From positions 682,001-746,000 of the forward strand of contig NZ_JAJIRP010000001.1 in NCBI RefSeq assembly GCF_025717555.1: a DNA stretch of 64,000 nt. Direction: 5' to 3'. The notes beneath the pieces were generated by a model that did no database searches, had not been told where the DNA came from, and was given only the letters and a program-made list of their open reading frames with translations. The position numbers and the translations under genes are program-made. Position 1 is the first letter of the stretch. The number at the start of each line of letters is the position of its first letter. The DNA is from Paucibacter sp. B2R-40 (lineage in GTDB: Bacteria > Pseudomonadota > Gammaproteobacteria > Burkholderiales > Burkholderiaceae_C). Shown here one piece after another: positions 18,629-27,766 of the stretch.

Positions 18629-19582
18629 TCAGTTGGGCTTGGGCTGCAGTTGCTCAACAACAAAGCCGCGCTGGCGCAGTTGCTTCAACAAGGAATGCGG
18701 CCCGCTCAAATGCAGGGCGCCGACCGCTGCCAAAACCGATTGGCCCCGGGCATGACGTGCGGCTATGCCGTCTGCCAGCCCCGGGTTGCGCGCGTCATTG
18801 AGCAGGATGAAATCGGCGCGGTCTTGCTCGTCTTCGATGCAGTCGCACCAGCGCGCGTAATCCTGCAGCGTGGCCAGGTCACCCTCAGCCCAGGCCTTGG
18901 CCAGCCGTTTCATGAGGGGTCGTACACGGCCCTGCTCCAGTTGGCTCAGGCCTTTTTGCAAGCTGAACAAGGCCAGCTTCGCATCACTCGGAATCAAGGC
19001 TTTTTGTTGGCTGGCCGCATCTTCGAGCCCAATGATAGGCAGACCGCGCTCACGCGCCCACAGGCTCAGAACTTGCTCCTGGCCGAAGCTGGGGTCGAGG
19101 CCGTCCCATCGAGCCGCCAGCACCGTGTAGGTACTCAGTTCCATCAGCGGATGCTGGCCGGCCAGGGCGCCGGCGGGCAGGCAAGCCGCGCTGGCCTGGG
19201 CGTCCAGCCGTTTGCGCAGCGCGGGCGTGAGCTTGAGTTCCGGCGCATGCGCGGGGGGCTGGCTCAAGACCTGCATCGTGGCGGGGTCGCTGAGGTCAAG
19301 CTCGAGTGCCAAGACATCCGCTCGCTTCAGCGCAGCCAGCAGCTTGGGCCCCGGGTAGGCCCATTCCGGCCGACCGATGTGCATGCTGCCATAGACAAAA
19401 GAATCCCGGCCGTCGCGGCTGATGCGGTAGAGCAAGCCGCGATCCGGCGCCCGGCGGCTCCATTCAGCCGCTTGCGCAGGGCTGGCAAGCGCCACCGCCG
19501 GCGGACAAACTGCACCGGCAAACGCTGGAGCGTCAAGCGCCAAGGCGAGTATGGCTGCACAGGCGAACTTCAGCCAGCTCAT
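18629..19582 (-). CDS. TraB/GumN family protein
   Basis: Secreted TraB/GumN-family protein, about 317 aa, in a superfamily that includes Tiki-like metallopeptidases. The start at 19582 gives a clean signal peptide (MSWLKFACAAILALALDAPA). The first family motif is VYGSMHIG and the last is AVGALHLSGPHSLLKQL, the usual pair. Acidic segments such as ALELDLSD are also typical. It overlaps the upstream protease-like gene by four bases. Substrate unknown. Confidence 0.9.
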   Translation of the reverse strand: MSWLKFACAAILALALDAPAFAGAVCPPAVALASPAQAAEWSRRAPDRGLLYRISRDGRDSFVYGSMHIGRPEWAYPGPKLLAALKRADVLALELDLSDPATMQVLSQPPAHAPELKLTPALRKRLDAQASAACLPAGALAGQHPLMELSTYTVLAARWDGLDPSFGQEQVLSLWARERGLPIIGLEDAASQQKALIPSDAKLALFSLQKGLSQLEQGRVRPLMKRLAKAWAEGDLATLQDYARWCDCIEDEQDRADFILLNDARNPGLADGIAARHARGQSVLAAVGALHLSGPHSLLKQLRQRGFVVEQLQPKPN

Positions 19583-20064
19583 GGGCGCCCCGCTCGGATA
19601 TGCAAAGCACCGTCTTGCTGCTTGAAGTCGAGCTTGGACAGAATGTCCATGCCCAGCAGCGGTGCACCCAAGGCCGGCAAAACGGTCACGGCCAGGCGCT
19701 CGGCTTGCACACCACCTTGCAGGGCGATGTGGGCACGCGCTCGGTAACCGCGCGTCAAACCGGCCGCCGTGTGCGAGCTGACGTCGGCTTCGGCCACCAA
19801 GCCGGCTTGCTCCGCCAAAGCCGAGGGCAGGGCGGTGCTGGTGGCACCGGTATCCACCAAAAATTCCACCGCCAAACCGTTGACCTCGCCCGGCCAATGG
19901 AAATGGCCGTCAGGGCCGCGCTGCAGCACGATGGCGCTGCCCTGGATAGAAATCAGGCTCTGGGCGCGCTGATGCTCCCAAGCCTTGAAGCCCAGGAAGA
20001 CCACGAGCAGGATCAGCAGCCAAATCGTCAGCAGTTTGAGGCCATGCGGCAATTCTTTGTTCAT
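19579..20064 (-). CDS. Retropepsin-like aspartic protease
   Basis: 161-residue membrane-anchored protein with one N-terminal helix (LLTIWLLILLVVFLGFKAW) and a clan AA aspartic protease domain. The active-site motif is VDTGATSTALP, with a second family segment LGMDILSKLD. Such proteins act as homodimers. The start at 20064 (MNKELPHGLK) is preferred to the longer frame. Its stop overlaps the start of the TraB gene, suggesting joint production. Confidence 0.9.
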   Translation of the reverse strand: MNKELPHGLKLLTIWLLILLVVFLGFKAWEHQRAQSLISIQGSAIVLQRGPDGHFHWPGEVNGLAVEFLVDTGATSTALPSALAEQAGLVAEADVSSHTAAGLTRGYRARAHIALQGGVQAERLAVTVLPALGAPLLGMDILSKLDFKQQDGALHIRAGRP

Positions 20065-20127
20065 GGCCCTAGTGTGCAACACCACAGCTCGCCATGAATT
20101 GGCCACTCCCCCCCCCCTGTCGGGCAA

Positions 20128-22428
20128 TCAGTGGCTGAAGCCCATCGCGCGTCGATTGCGCACCTGCGGCTTGATGCGGTGCTCGGCTTCCAACTGGGCC
20201 AAAAATTCGTCCGCCGTCAAGGGCTCACCGAGAATTTCCACCTGCTGGCGCACCGCCGCAAAGTCCCCCGGCGTCAAGGCATCCAAAGCGCTTAAACGCT
20301 TCATTTGATCGGCGTCGAGCTGCACGGATTCGTCGCCCAGCGCTTCGCGCAGAAACATCCGTTCGCGCTGTGGCGGAGTCAGCGGTTTGAAGCCGATCTT
20401 GAAGGCAAAGCGGCGCAGCGCGGCTTCGTCGAGGTCTTCAAACAAATTGGTCGTGCAAATGAAAATGCCGGTAAATCGCTCCATGCCGGCCAGCATTTCG
20501 TTGACCTCGGAGATCTCGTAATTGCGCTCGGCCATGCGGCGGCTGCGCAGAAAGCTGTCGGCCTCGTCGAGCAGCAACACGGCGTTCTCGGCCGCTGCGG
20601 TCTCAAACATGCGCGCCATATTCTGCTCGGTTTCGCCGACAAACTTGCTCGACAAATCGCTTGCCTGTTTGATCATCAAGGGCCGGCCCAAGGTCTGGGC
20701 AATATGTTCGGCCAGCGCGGTTTTACCGCTACCAGGCGGACCATAAAAACACAGATTGCCGCAGCCTCGTTTTTCCAAGGCGGCGACGATGCGCGGGATC
20801 TCGAAGCGCGATTCGCAGTTCAACAAATCCAGCGCATATTGCGTCACGACCGGCCGCGCCAAGCGCTCGCGGCTGCGTTGACCCAGCGCCTTGTCGGCGT
20901 TTTCGAGTTGGCGCTCTATCATGTGCTCGCACTCATCGGCATGCCCGGCCAGTTGGGCGAAGCGTACGGCCGTGCGGATTTGCGCCGGCGTCAGGCCGCG
21001 CCGCTCGGCCAGTTTGGCGGTGAATTCGGCGCTTACCTGGACATCGGACAAGGCTTTGGTGACCAGCCCTAAGCGCGCGCCCGGCGGCGGCGACTTCAGC
21101 TCCAGGTGGTATTGAAACCGGCGCCGAAAGGCCGGGTCGATTTGCTCGATCCGGTTGGTAATCCAAATCACCGGCACCGGGTTGGTTTCCAGAATCTGAT
21201 TGACCCAGGCCTTGCCACTGACCGAACCCGAGGTCGGTGCTTCCAGCGCTGAATCCATCCGTGCAATCAACTGGGCGGTGTCGCTGGAAAGCGGCGGGAA
21301 CACGTCCTCGACCTCGTCAAAAAGCAAGGCCACGTTCGCGCTGGCTTTCAGGAAAACCTGGCTGATCTGCAGCGAGCGGTAGCGATCGCGGCCGGACAGC
21401 GAGTTGCCCTCGCGATCTGCGTACTCAACCTCGTACAGGTCCAAGCCTGCGGCCTGAGCCGCCACCTTGGCCAACTCCGTTTTGCCGGTGCCGGGCGGGC
21501 CATAGAGCAGCACGTTGACGCCGGCTTCATGGCGCAGCACCGCGTTTGCGAGCAAGGTATTCAACACAGCAAGGTCATCGGCCACGAATTGAAAGTCGTC
21601 CGCACTCAAGGGGCTGCGCGAGGCCGGCCGGGTGAACACCGCCATCAAATCATGCGGCCCCTTGTACTCGCGCATCAAGACCGGCGGCAGTTGATCGCTG
21701 ACCTTCATCAGGTCGGCCAGGTCGGTGATGTTGTGCTCGGAGATCAGGTTCTCGACCATGCCGATGCGCTCTAACCTTGAACCTGCGCGCAGCGCTTCGG
21801 CCACCTCTTGGGCATTGACGCCGGCGACTGCGGCGATCGCCGCAAACGCTTCTTGGGCCGTGTTGACCTTGAACTCGACCAGCGCGCCGCGCAACTCACG
21901 CTGATAGCGAGCCAAAGTGCCGTAAAGCAGCAGCGCGCGCTCGGCCGGATTGAGCTGTAAGAGCGCGCCCAGCGCCTCGATATTTTTTTCAACCAAGGTT
22001 GACTCACGCTTGAGCTGGCGGTCCAACCACTCGCTGGTGGTAGCCAGCAGCGCCATCATGTCTTTGGGCGCGTCCTTGACGTACTCATCAAGGTAAAAGA
22101 ACAGCGTGGACTCGGAAAACGGCCCGCTCCAGACGCCGTGACGATGCAGAAAAGCCTCGTCGCTCAAGCTCTCATGGCCGCTCCACAGCTCATTGGCCAG
22201 GCAGCGTTGATTCAGGTAGTCACGCAGCCGGCCCAAGACGCGCGTTGGCCAGACCAAATGGCGGCCGGTGAAGGACAGCAGCCCATTGAAATCGCGGCGG
22301 AGATTGAAGCGACCCGCATGCTTGACGGTCAGCGTCAGTACGAACTGCGTGCACATCCGGTCCATCACCGGCGCCTCCTTGAGGCCCGGCGACGGTAGGA
22401 CACGCGCGTCAGTCAAACGCTTGACCAT
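20128..22428 (-). CDS. Double-AAA+ ATPase
   Basis: 766-residue cytoplasmic protein with two AAA+ modules after a helical N-terminal region of about 270 residues. The first module has Walker A GPPGTGKTELAK and Walker B LLFDEVEDVFP; the second has GPPGSGKTALAE and LLLDEADSFL, with Arg-rich sensor segments after each. CDC48/FtsH-like AAA modules remodel proteins, but the N-terminal part matches nothing I can name. The ATG at 22428 has an AAGGAG site. It stands alone between the retropepsin gene and a DUF3567 gene. Confidence 0.9.
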   Translation of the reverse strand: MVKRLTDARVLPSPGLKEAPVMDRMCTQFVLTLTVKHAGRFNLRRDFNGLLSFTGRHLVWPTRVLGRLRDYLNQRCLANELWSGHESLSDEAFLHRHGVWSGPFSESTLFFYLDEYVKDAPKDMMALLATTSEWLDRQLKRESTLVEKNIEALGALLQLNPAERALLLYGTLARYQRELRGALVEFKVNTAQEAFAAIAAVAGVNAQEVAEALRAGSRLERIGMVENLISEHNITDLADLMKVSDQLPPVLMREYKGPHDLMAVFTRPASRSPLSADDFQFVADDLAVLNTLLANAVLRHEAGVNVLLYGPPGTGKTELAKVAAQAAGLDLYEVEYADREGNSLSGRDRYRSLQISQVFLKASANVALLFDEVEDVFPPLSSDTAQLIARMDSALEAPTSGSVSGKAWVNQILETNPVPVIWITNRIEQIDPAFRRRFQYHLELKSPPPGARLGLVTKALSDVQVSAEFTAKLAERRGLTPAQIRTAVRFAQLAGHADECEHMIERQLENADKALGQRSRERLARPVVTQYALDLLNCESRFEIPRIVAALEKRGCGNLCFYGPPGSGKTALAEHIAQTLGRPLMIKQASDLSSKFVGETEQNMARMFETAAAENAVLLLDEADSFLRSRRMAERNYEISEVNEMLAGMERFTGIFICTTNLFEDLDEAALRRFAFKIGFKPLTPPQRERMFLREALGDESVQLDADQMKRLSALDALTPGDFAAVRQQVEILGEPLTADEFLAQLEAEHRIKPQVRNRRAMGFSH

Positions 22429-22538
22429 GATGGACAGCTCCTTGCAGTCTTGTGCACCACAGACTGCGCGGCGCTGCCCGATCTTGTCTCAGCCGCGCGC
22501 CGAGGACAAGTGGCTCGCGCGCTGTTTTTCGGCCCTTT

Positions 22539-22832
22539 TCAGTGCATGACTACCGGTTGATGGCCCATCTTGGCGTAGCCCTCAATGAAGTCATCCAGAT
22601 CTTCTTCACTCGGATCTTGCTCGATCAAGGCCTCGACGCCATCCTGGAATTGCTGGGCCAGCGCGCCTTCGATAAAGATTTCTTTCCGGCTGAATTTGTC
22701 GACGATCTCGAATCCGCCGCGGTTCAGCTGCAAGTCCGGGTTGGCAAGCAAGAATTCCCCTGGCAGGGGCTCAGTAACTTGAATGTCGAACTTGACGACA
22801 CTGAAACTCGGGGAGTTGTAAAGCATGTGCAT
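22539..22832 (-). CDS. DUF3567 family protein
   Basis: About 97 residues, beginning MHMLYNSPSFSVVKFDI and ending with an acidic helix. The N-terminal MLYNS pattern, size and internal FEIVDKFSRKEIFIEG are typical of DUF3567, a small betaproteobacterial family of unknown function. The start at 22832 has AAAGGAG a few bases upstream and is better than the longer frame at 22853. Confidence 0.9.
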   Translation of the reverse strand: MHMLYNSPSFSVVKFDIQVTEPLPGEFLLANPDLQLNRGGFEIVDKFSRKEIFIEGALAQQFQDGVEALIEQDPSEEDLDDFIEGYAKMGHQPVVMH

Positions 22833-23000
22833 GGTGGCTCCTTTCAGCGTCAACTGCGGCCAGCGGCGTCTGTTTCAAGTCTTATCGGCAGAAACAACGC
22901 CTGGCCGTGGACAAATAATGTCAGAACTCGGCTCATTTCGGCGCATCGCCGGCAGACATTTGTGTTCAAAGCGTCAAAATTCATCGATCTACCCCCTGAA

Positions 23001-24041
23001 TCAGGGTTGAGGCAAACCCTCGTCCAGCAATTGCAACTCCCAGCCGCGATCGTCGGGCTGGCTCAATAGCAGCCGCACCGGCAAGTGATGGCGGGCGGGA
23101 TCAAGCCAAAGCTCGATCTCGCCGCTATAGGGCCCGAGGGCGGCGCGGCGCAGGTGCACGGCTTGTTTGATGCGGCCAATGGGCAGTTCCAAGTCATCTC
23201 GCTCCAACACCTCAAACACCCACTCCCTGGCTTCGCCGCGCAGCCCTATCACCATCAGGCGCAATTCCCGGCCGGGCAAAAACTGCTGCGGCGCGGCGGC
23301 GACGATGGCCGCCAGTTGCAGCCACCAACTGATGCGGTCTTGCACGCCGTCTGGCATTGCGACTTGCTCCGGGCTGGCCGAAAAGCTGATTTGGTCTTGC
23401 TTGTCGCCTTGGCGGAAATTGGTGGCGGCCACGTCGCGCGCTGGCCGCCCCTCCCGGCGGGGGGCTTGCTGGGTGAAGCGCTGAGGGCTCAGCCCTTGCG
23501 GCTCCAGGCGCCCCTCGCTGCGTGAGCCGGTTAGCGGGCGGCCGTCGAGTGCCCGTTCCAGGCGCAGCGCATAGACGGCGCCACTGGGCTGCCAAGTCAG
23601 CCGCGCTTCGCCTTGGCGATGGTCTTGCAGCAGCAAATAGCGCCAGTCGACGGCAGGTGCAATCGCGACTGACCCCGCCGAGTTCGCGCGCGCAGGTTCA
23701 GGCAAGGGGGGCGGGGTCTCGGCCGTTTGGGTCGGCGGCAGCGCCGGCTCGGAAAAGGCCTGTTTCGGGGCCGTGGGCGTTGGCAACGCCGGTTCTGCCA
23801 CTTCAGCTCGTTCTGCATGTGCAGCCTGTTCGGGCGGCGGGCGATTGTTGTGCATGCTGGCTTTGACGGCGAGCGGGCGAGTCTGAGCGAGTGGTGCGGT
23901 CAAATCGGGCTGCCGCCACGGCGCCAGCAGCAGCCCATGTACTGCCAAGCTCAAAGCTGCGCCCCATGCCCAGGGGCGCAGCCGGCTCCTGGCTTTTGGG
24001 CCGAGAAGCAGGGTTGACTTGAACCAGGAGACACTGCGCAT
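23001..24041 (-). CDS. DUF3108 domain-containing membrane-anchored protein
   Basis: About 346 aa. An N-terminal membrane segment (WGAALSLAVHGLLLAPW) leads into a Pro/Ala-rich linker, a TonB-like arrangement, then a beta-rich DUF3108 domain from about residue 145 containing LTGSRSEGRLEPQGL and SGEIELWLDPARHHLPV. Probably a periplasmic protein anchored in the inner membrane. The start at 24041 is chosen because earlier in-frame codons precede the divergent FAH gene's promoter. Function unknown. Confidence 0.85.
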   Translation of the reverse strand: MRSVSWFKSTLLLGPKARSRLRPWAWGAALSLAVHGLLLAPWRQPDLTAPLAQTRPLAVKASMHNNRPPPEQAAHAERAEVAEPALPTPTAPKQAFSEPALPPTQTAETPPPLPEPARANSAGSVAIAPAVDWRYLLLQDHRQGEARLTWQPSGAVYALRLERALDGRPLTGSRSEGRLEPQGLSPQRFTQQAPRREGRPARDVAATNFRQGDKQDQISFSASPEQVAMPDGVQDRISWWLQLAAIVAAAPQQFLPGRELRLMVIGLRGEAREWVFEVLERDDLELPIGRIKQAVHLRRAALGPYSGEIELWLDPARHHLPVRLLLSQPDDRGWELQLLDEGLPQP

Positions 24042-24092
24042 TGGACAATGCTGCCAGCTTTTGTTTAACGCTTTGCCGCTTTCAAACCCCCG

Positions 24093-25034
24093 ATGAAACT
24101 TGCTACCTATAAAGACGGGTCGCGCGACGGCCAATTGCTCGTCGTCTCCCGCGACTTGAGTCAGGCCCACTACGCCAACGGCATCGCCACGCGCTTGCAG
24201 CAGGTGCTGGATGACTGGGGTTTTTTGTCGCCGCAGTTGGAGGAGCTATACACCCAGCTGAACCATGGCAAATTGCGCCACGCTTTCAACTTCGAGCCCA
24301 AGCAATGCTTGGCGCCGCTGCCGCGCGCGTTTCAATGGGTGACGGGTGGCGCCTATGAACAATATGACGCAGCCCGGCTCAGCGAGCCCTTGATGACCCA
24401 GGGCGCCAGCGATGATTTTCTTGGGCCCTGTGAGGCGGCCTTGTTTGCTGCCGAGGCGATGGGCATAGATTTTGAAGCCGGCCTGGCCGTCGTGACTGGC
24501 GATGTGGCTTGTGGCGCGTCGCCGGCGCAGGGCTTGGAGGGTGTGCGACTGCTGGCTCTGGTCAATGATTGGCGCTTGCGCAATTTGCCCTCGGGCGATT
24601 TGCACAGCCGACCCACCAGCGCCTTCAGCCCGGTCGCCGTCACCCCCGACGAGTTGGGCGCGGCCTGGAGCGGTGGGCGGATCGACTTGCCGCTGCAAAC
24701 GATGTGGAATGGTCGCAAGGTGGGCCTGTGCGAGGCCGGGGCAGACATGCGCTTTCACTTCGGGCAACTGATTGCTCATGCCGCCAAGACGCGCCGCTTG
24801 CGCGCCGGCAGCGTGATCGGGTCGGGCAGCGTCAGCAACAAGGACGCGTCGCGCGGCTACGCCTGCATCGCCGAAAAGCGCGCCCTCGAGACCTTGGATT
24901 CGGGCCAAGCCAAGACCGAGTACATGCAATTTGGCGATAGCATCCGGGTCGAAATGAAGGGGCGTGATGGCCTGAGCGTGTTTGGCGCCATCGATCAAGA
25001 TGTGGGTGCTTGGTCCGAGTCCGTCGCGCCCTGA
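24093..25034 (+). CDS. Fumarylacetoacetate hydrolase family protein
   Basis: 313-residue FAH-superfamily enzyme. FAH-type enzymes hydrolyse or decarboxylate beta-dicarbonyl acids using a divalent metal. Visible are the acidic metal-site regions LAVVTGDVACG and LALVNDWRLRN, and the MRFHFGQLIAHAAKTR plus IGSGSVSNKD segments seen in the catabolic FAHD-like branch. Divergent from the DUF3108 gene. The exact substrate cannot be stated. Confidence 0.92.
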   Translation: MKLATYKDGSRDGQLLVVSRDLSQAHYANGIATRLQQVLDDWGFLSPQLEELYTQLNHGKLRHAFNFEPKQCLAPLPRAFQWVTGGAYEQYDAARLSEPLMTQGASDDFLGPCEAALFAAEAMGIDFEAGLAVVTGDVACGASPAQGLEGVRLLALVNDWRLRNLPSGDLHSRPTSAFSPVAVTPDELGAAWSGGRIDLPLQTMWNGRKVGLCEAGADMRFHFGQLIAHAAKTRRLRAGSVIGSGSVSNKDASRGYACIAEKRALETLDSGQAKTEYMQFGDSIRVEMKGRDGLSVFGAIDQDVGAWSESVAP

Positions 25035-25060
25035 ACTGTTCTCAAACGGGAGTAGACAAG

Positions 25061-25738
25061 ATGCGACGCAGGCAGTTGATGGTGATCATTGGGGGCGCTG
25101 CAATGGTGGCGCCAAGCGCCTTGGTTTGGGCGGTCGCCACCGAGACGGACGCCGCGTCCGGCATCCGCCTGGCACTTGAGCGCGGCGCCGAAGCGGCAAT
25201 CGCGGCGCTGGGCAAAACGGATGGTTTCATGGGCAACCCGGCCGTCAAGATCGAGCTGCCCGGTTACTTGAAAGACGGCGCCAAGCTCTTGAAGATGACC
25301 GGCCAAGGCAAGCAGGTGGACGAATTGCTGCTGGCGATGAACCGGGCCGCCGAAGCGGCGGTGCCGGCGGCACGCCCCTTGCTGCTCAATGCGGTCAAGT
25401 CCATCAGCGTTGAAGATGCGCTGCAGATCGTCAAGGGCGATGACGGTTCGGTGACGCGCTTCTTTGCCGGCAAGACGCGTGAGCCCTTGACGGCGCAGTT
25501 CCTGCCTATCGTCACACATGCGACCGAAAAGCTCGCGCTGGCCGACAAATACAACGCGGTGGCCGGCAAGGGCGTCGGCTTCGGGCTGGTCAAGAGTGAG
25601 GACGCCAATATTCAGCAATACGTGACCAAGCGGGCGCTGGACGGCTTGTTTTTGATGATTGCCGAAGAGGAGCGCAAGATCCGCAAAGACCCGCTGGCCA
25701 GCGGCAGCGCGCTCCTGAAGAAGGTGTTTGGCGCTTAG
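25061..25738 (+). CDS. DUF4197 domain-containing exported protein
   Basis: 225 aa with a signal peptide (RRRQLMVIIGGAAMVAPSAL) and a DUF4197 domain: ALERGAEAAIAALGKTDGF followed by GNPAVKIELPGYLKDGAKLL is characteristic, as is the C-terminal ALDGLFLMIAEEERKIRKDP. The start at 25061 has a GGAG site; the longer frame overlaps the FAH gene. Function unknown. Confidence 0.92.
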   Translation: MRRRQLMVIIGGAAMVAPSALVWAVATETDAASGIRLALERGAEAAIAALGKTDGFMGNPAVKIELPGYLKDGAKLLKMTGQGKQVDELLLAMNRAAEAAVPAARPLLLNAVKSISVEDALQIVKGDDGSVTRFFAGKTREPLTAQFLPIVTHATEKLALADKYNAVAGKGVGFGLVKSEDANIQQYVTKRALDGLFLMIAEEERKIRKDPLASGSALLKKVFGA

Positions 25739-25830
25739 GGTTTGGGGGCTGAGGGCGGCGGTTTGGCGCAATCTGCGGTCCAGTGGACAATACGGGCTTG
25801 ATTCCTTTTGTAGTATTTCAGCGCCCGCCC

Positions 25831-26607
25831 ATGAACGAAGCTCTTACACCCGCGCCAACTTTGGCTTTGGATAACCCTGCCGAAGCGATTGCTGAAGTCG
25901 CAGCCGACGCTGTCGGAGAGGCCGAAGCGGCCGTTGACCTCGTTGCCGCCGCAACTGCCGAGGCCCCAGCAGCGTCGACCGCAACTCCAGCCGCAGCCCC
26001 GAGCGCACAGGAGATGAGCCCGGCCGCTTGCGCCGCCAAGCTCAAAGAGTTGTTTCCAGCGCTGTTCGTGGGCGGCGGTGTCAAGCCGCTGAAGCTGCGC
26101 GTGCAGGCCGATATTCAAGAGCGCGCCCCCGGTGTGTTCACCAAGGCGGCTTTGTCGGCCTTCTTGCGCCGCCACACCGGCAGCACCAGCTATCTGATGG
26201 CGATCAGCAAGGCACGCACCCGCTTTGACCTGGACGGTCAGCCGGCCGGTGACTTGATCGACGAACACCGGGCCGCTGCGGTCGAAGAACTGGCGCGGCG
26301 CCGTGGCCTGCAGCAAGAGCGACTCGACCTGGAACAAGCGCAGGCGCGCAACCGAGCCGGGCTTTTGCATGATTTCGAGCGCACCACGCTGACGCTGCCC
26401 AATTTTTGCGCGCTCAAGGGTGTGACGCCCGAGGAGTTGCCGGGCTTGTTGGAGATCGCCCGCCAGGAAGCGGCCGCGCGGCCCGCGGAACGCGAAGTGC
26501 GGGATAACAGGCCCCAGCATGCCCCACGCAGCCGTGAGCGCACGCAAGAGCGCGACGCCGGTCGTGGCGGCCGACGGGGTGGCGCTCAAGGCCGACCGCG
26601 CACTTAA
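25831..26607 (+). CDS. ProQ/FinO family RNA chaperone
   Basis: 258 aa RNA-binding protein of the ProQ/FinO family, which binds structured small RNAs and mRNA 3' ends. An Ala-rich acidic N-terminal extension (residues 1-60) precedes the domain at about 65-165, with LFPALFVGGGVKPLKLRVQA and FLRRHTGSTSYLMAI. The tail is basic and Arg/Gly-rich. ATG 25831 (MNEALTPAPTL) is preferred to the longer frame. An intrinsic terminator follows at once. Confidence 0.93.
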   Translation: MNEALTPAPTLALDNPAEAIAEVAADAVGEAEAAVDLVAAATAEAPAASTATPAAAPSAQEMSPAACAAKLKELFPALFVGGGVKPLKLRVQADIQERAPGVFTKAALSAFLRRHTGSTSYLMAISKARTRFDLDGQPAGDLIDEHRAAAVEELARRRGLQQERLDLEQAQARNRAGLLHDFERTTLTLPNFCALKGVTPEELPGLLEIARQEAAARPAEREVRDNRPQHAPRSRERTQERDAGRGGRRGGAQGRPRT

Positions 26608-26627
26608 GCGGCCCAGGCTGTGATCTG

Positions 26628-26660
26628 AACGCCCGCCCGCCAGCGGGCGTTTTTATTATT
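26628..26660 (+). terminator. Intrinsic terminator after the ProQ gene
   Basis: A 9-bp GC-rich stem (26628-26636 with 26643-26651, six-base loop) followed by TTTATTATTT, 20 bases after the ProQ stop. Confidence 0.9.
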
Positions 26661-26707
26661 TCAAGCCGTTCTTTTGCACAGCTTCAGCGGCTTTCTACAA
26701 TCGCGCC

Positions 26708-27766
26708 ATGAATACCGCCTCCAACATCACCTACACCCGTGGCGCGGCCCTGCCCGCCATCCTGCAACAGCGCATCGCGATTCTCGACGGCGCGATGGGC
26801 ACGATGATCCAGCGCTACAAATTGACGGAGGCCGATTTCCGTGGCGAGCGCTTCGCCGAGCACCCCAAGGATCTGAAGGGCAATAACGATTTACTCGTGC
26901 TGACCCGGCCCGATGTGATCAGCGAGATCCACGAGCAATACCTTGCCGCCGGCTCCGACATCATCGAGACCAATACCTTCGGCACCACCTCGGTCGCGCA
27001 AGAGGATTACGGCCTCGAAGCCTATGCTTTTGAAATGAATGTGGCGGCGGCCCGCATTGCGCGCGCCGCCTGCGACAAATACAGCACACCCGACAAACCC
27101 CGCTTCGCCGCCGGCGCTTTAGGCCCCACGCCGCGCACCGCCAGCATCAGCCCCGACGTCAACGACCCCGGCGCCCGCAATGTCGATTTCGACACCTTGC
27201 GCGCCGCCTATTACGAGCAAGCCAAGGGGCTTTTGGAGGGCGGGGTCGATCTGTTCCTGGTCGAAACTATCTTCGATACTCTGAACGCTAAGGCGGCTAT
27301 TTTTGCCTTGGACGAGTTGATGGAAGACACGGGCGAGCGCTTGCCCGTTATCGTTTCCGGCACTGTCACCGACGCGTCCGGCCGTATCCTGTCGGGCCAG
27401 ACGGTGACTGCCTTCTGGCATTCGGTGCGCCACGCCCGGCCCTTGGCGATTGGCCTCAACTGCGCCTTGGGCGCCACGCTGATGCGCCCTTATATCGAGG
27501 AGTTGTCCAAGGCGGCGGGCGCCACGGCGATCAGCTGCTACCCGAACGCCGGCCTGCCCAACCCGATGAGCGACACCGGCTTTGACGAGACGCCGGATGT
27601 GACCGGCCGCCTGATGGAGGAGTTTGCCCGCAGCGGCTTCTTGAACATCGCCGGCGGCTGCTGCGGTACAACGCCCGACCATATCGCCGCGATTGCGCGC
27701 CAAGTGTCGGCTTACAAGCCGCGTGCCAGTGGCGAGAAGTTCTTCAGCGAGTTGGTGGCAGGCTGA
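26708..27766 (+). CDS. metH: Methionine synthase, homocysteine-binding half (split MetH)
   Basis: 352-residue homocysteine S-methyltransferase module, equivalent to the N-terminal domain of cobalamin-dependent methionine synthase. The zinc ligands are in LNCALG and GGCCGTTP, and the start [15 protein letters not shown] is diagnostic. The other MetH domains are encoded as a separate protein at 29214-31961, so the two chains must assemble or act together. A leftward gene separates them. The first half is preceded by the ProQ terminator and shows no riboswitch of its own. Confidence 0.94.
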   Translation: MNTASNITYTRGAALPAILQQRIAILDGAMGTMIQRYKLTEADFRGERFAEHPKDLKGNNDLLVLTRPDVISEIHEQYLAAGSDIIETNTFGTTSVAQEDYGLEAYAFEMNVAAARIARAACDKYSTPDKPRFAAGALGPTPRTASISPDVNDPGARNVDFDTLRAAYYEQAKGLLEGGVDLFLVETIFDTLNAKAAIFALDELMEDTGERLPVIVSGTVTDASGRILSGQTVTAFWHSVRHARPLAIGLNCALGATLMRPYIEELSKAAGATAISCYPNAGLPNPMSDTGFDETPDVTGRLMEEFARSGFLNIAGGCCGTTPDHIAAIARQVSAYKPRASGEKFFSELVAG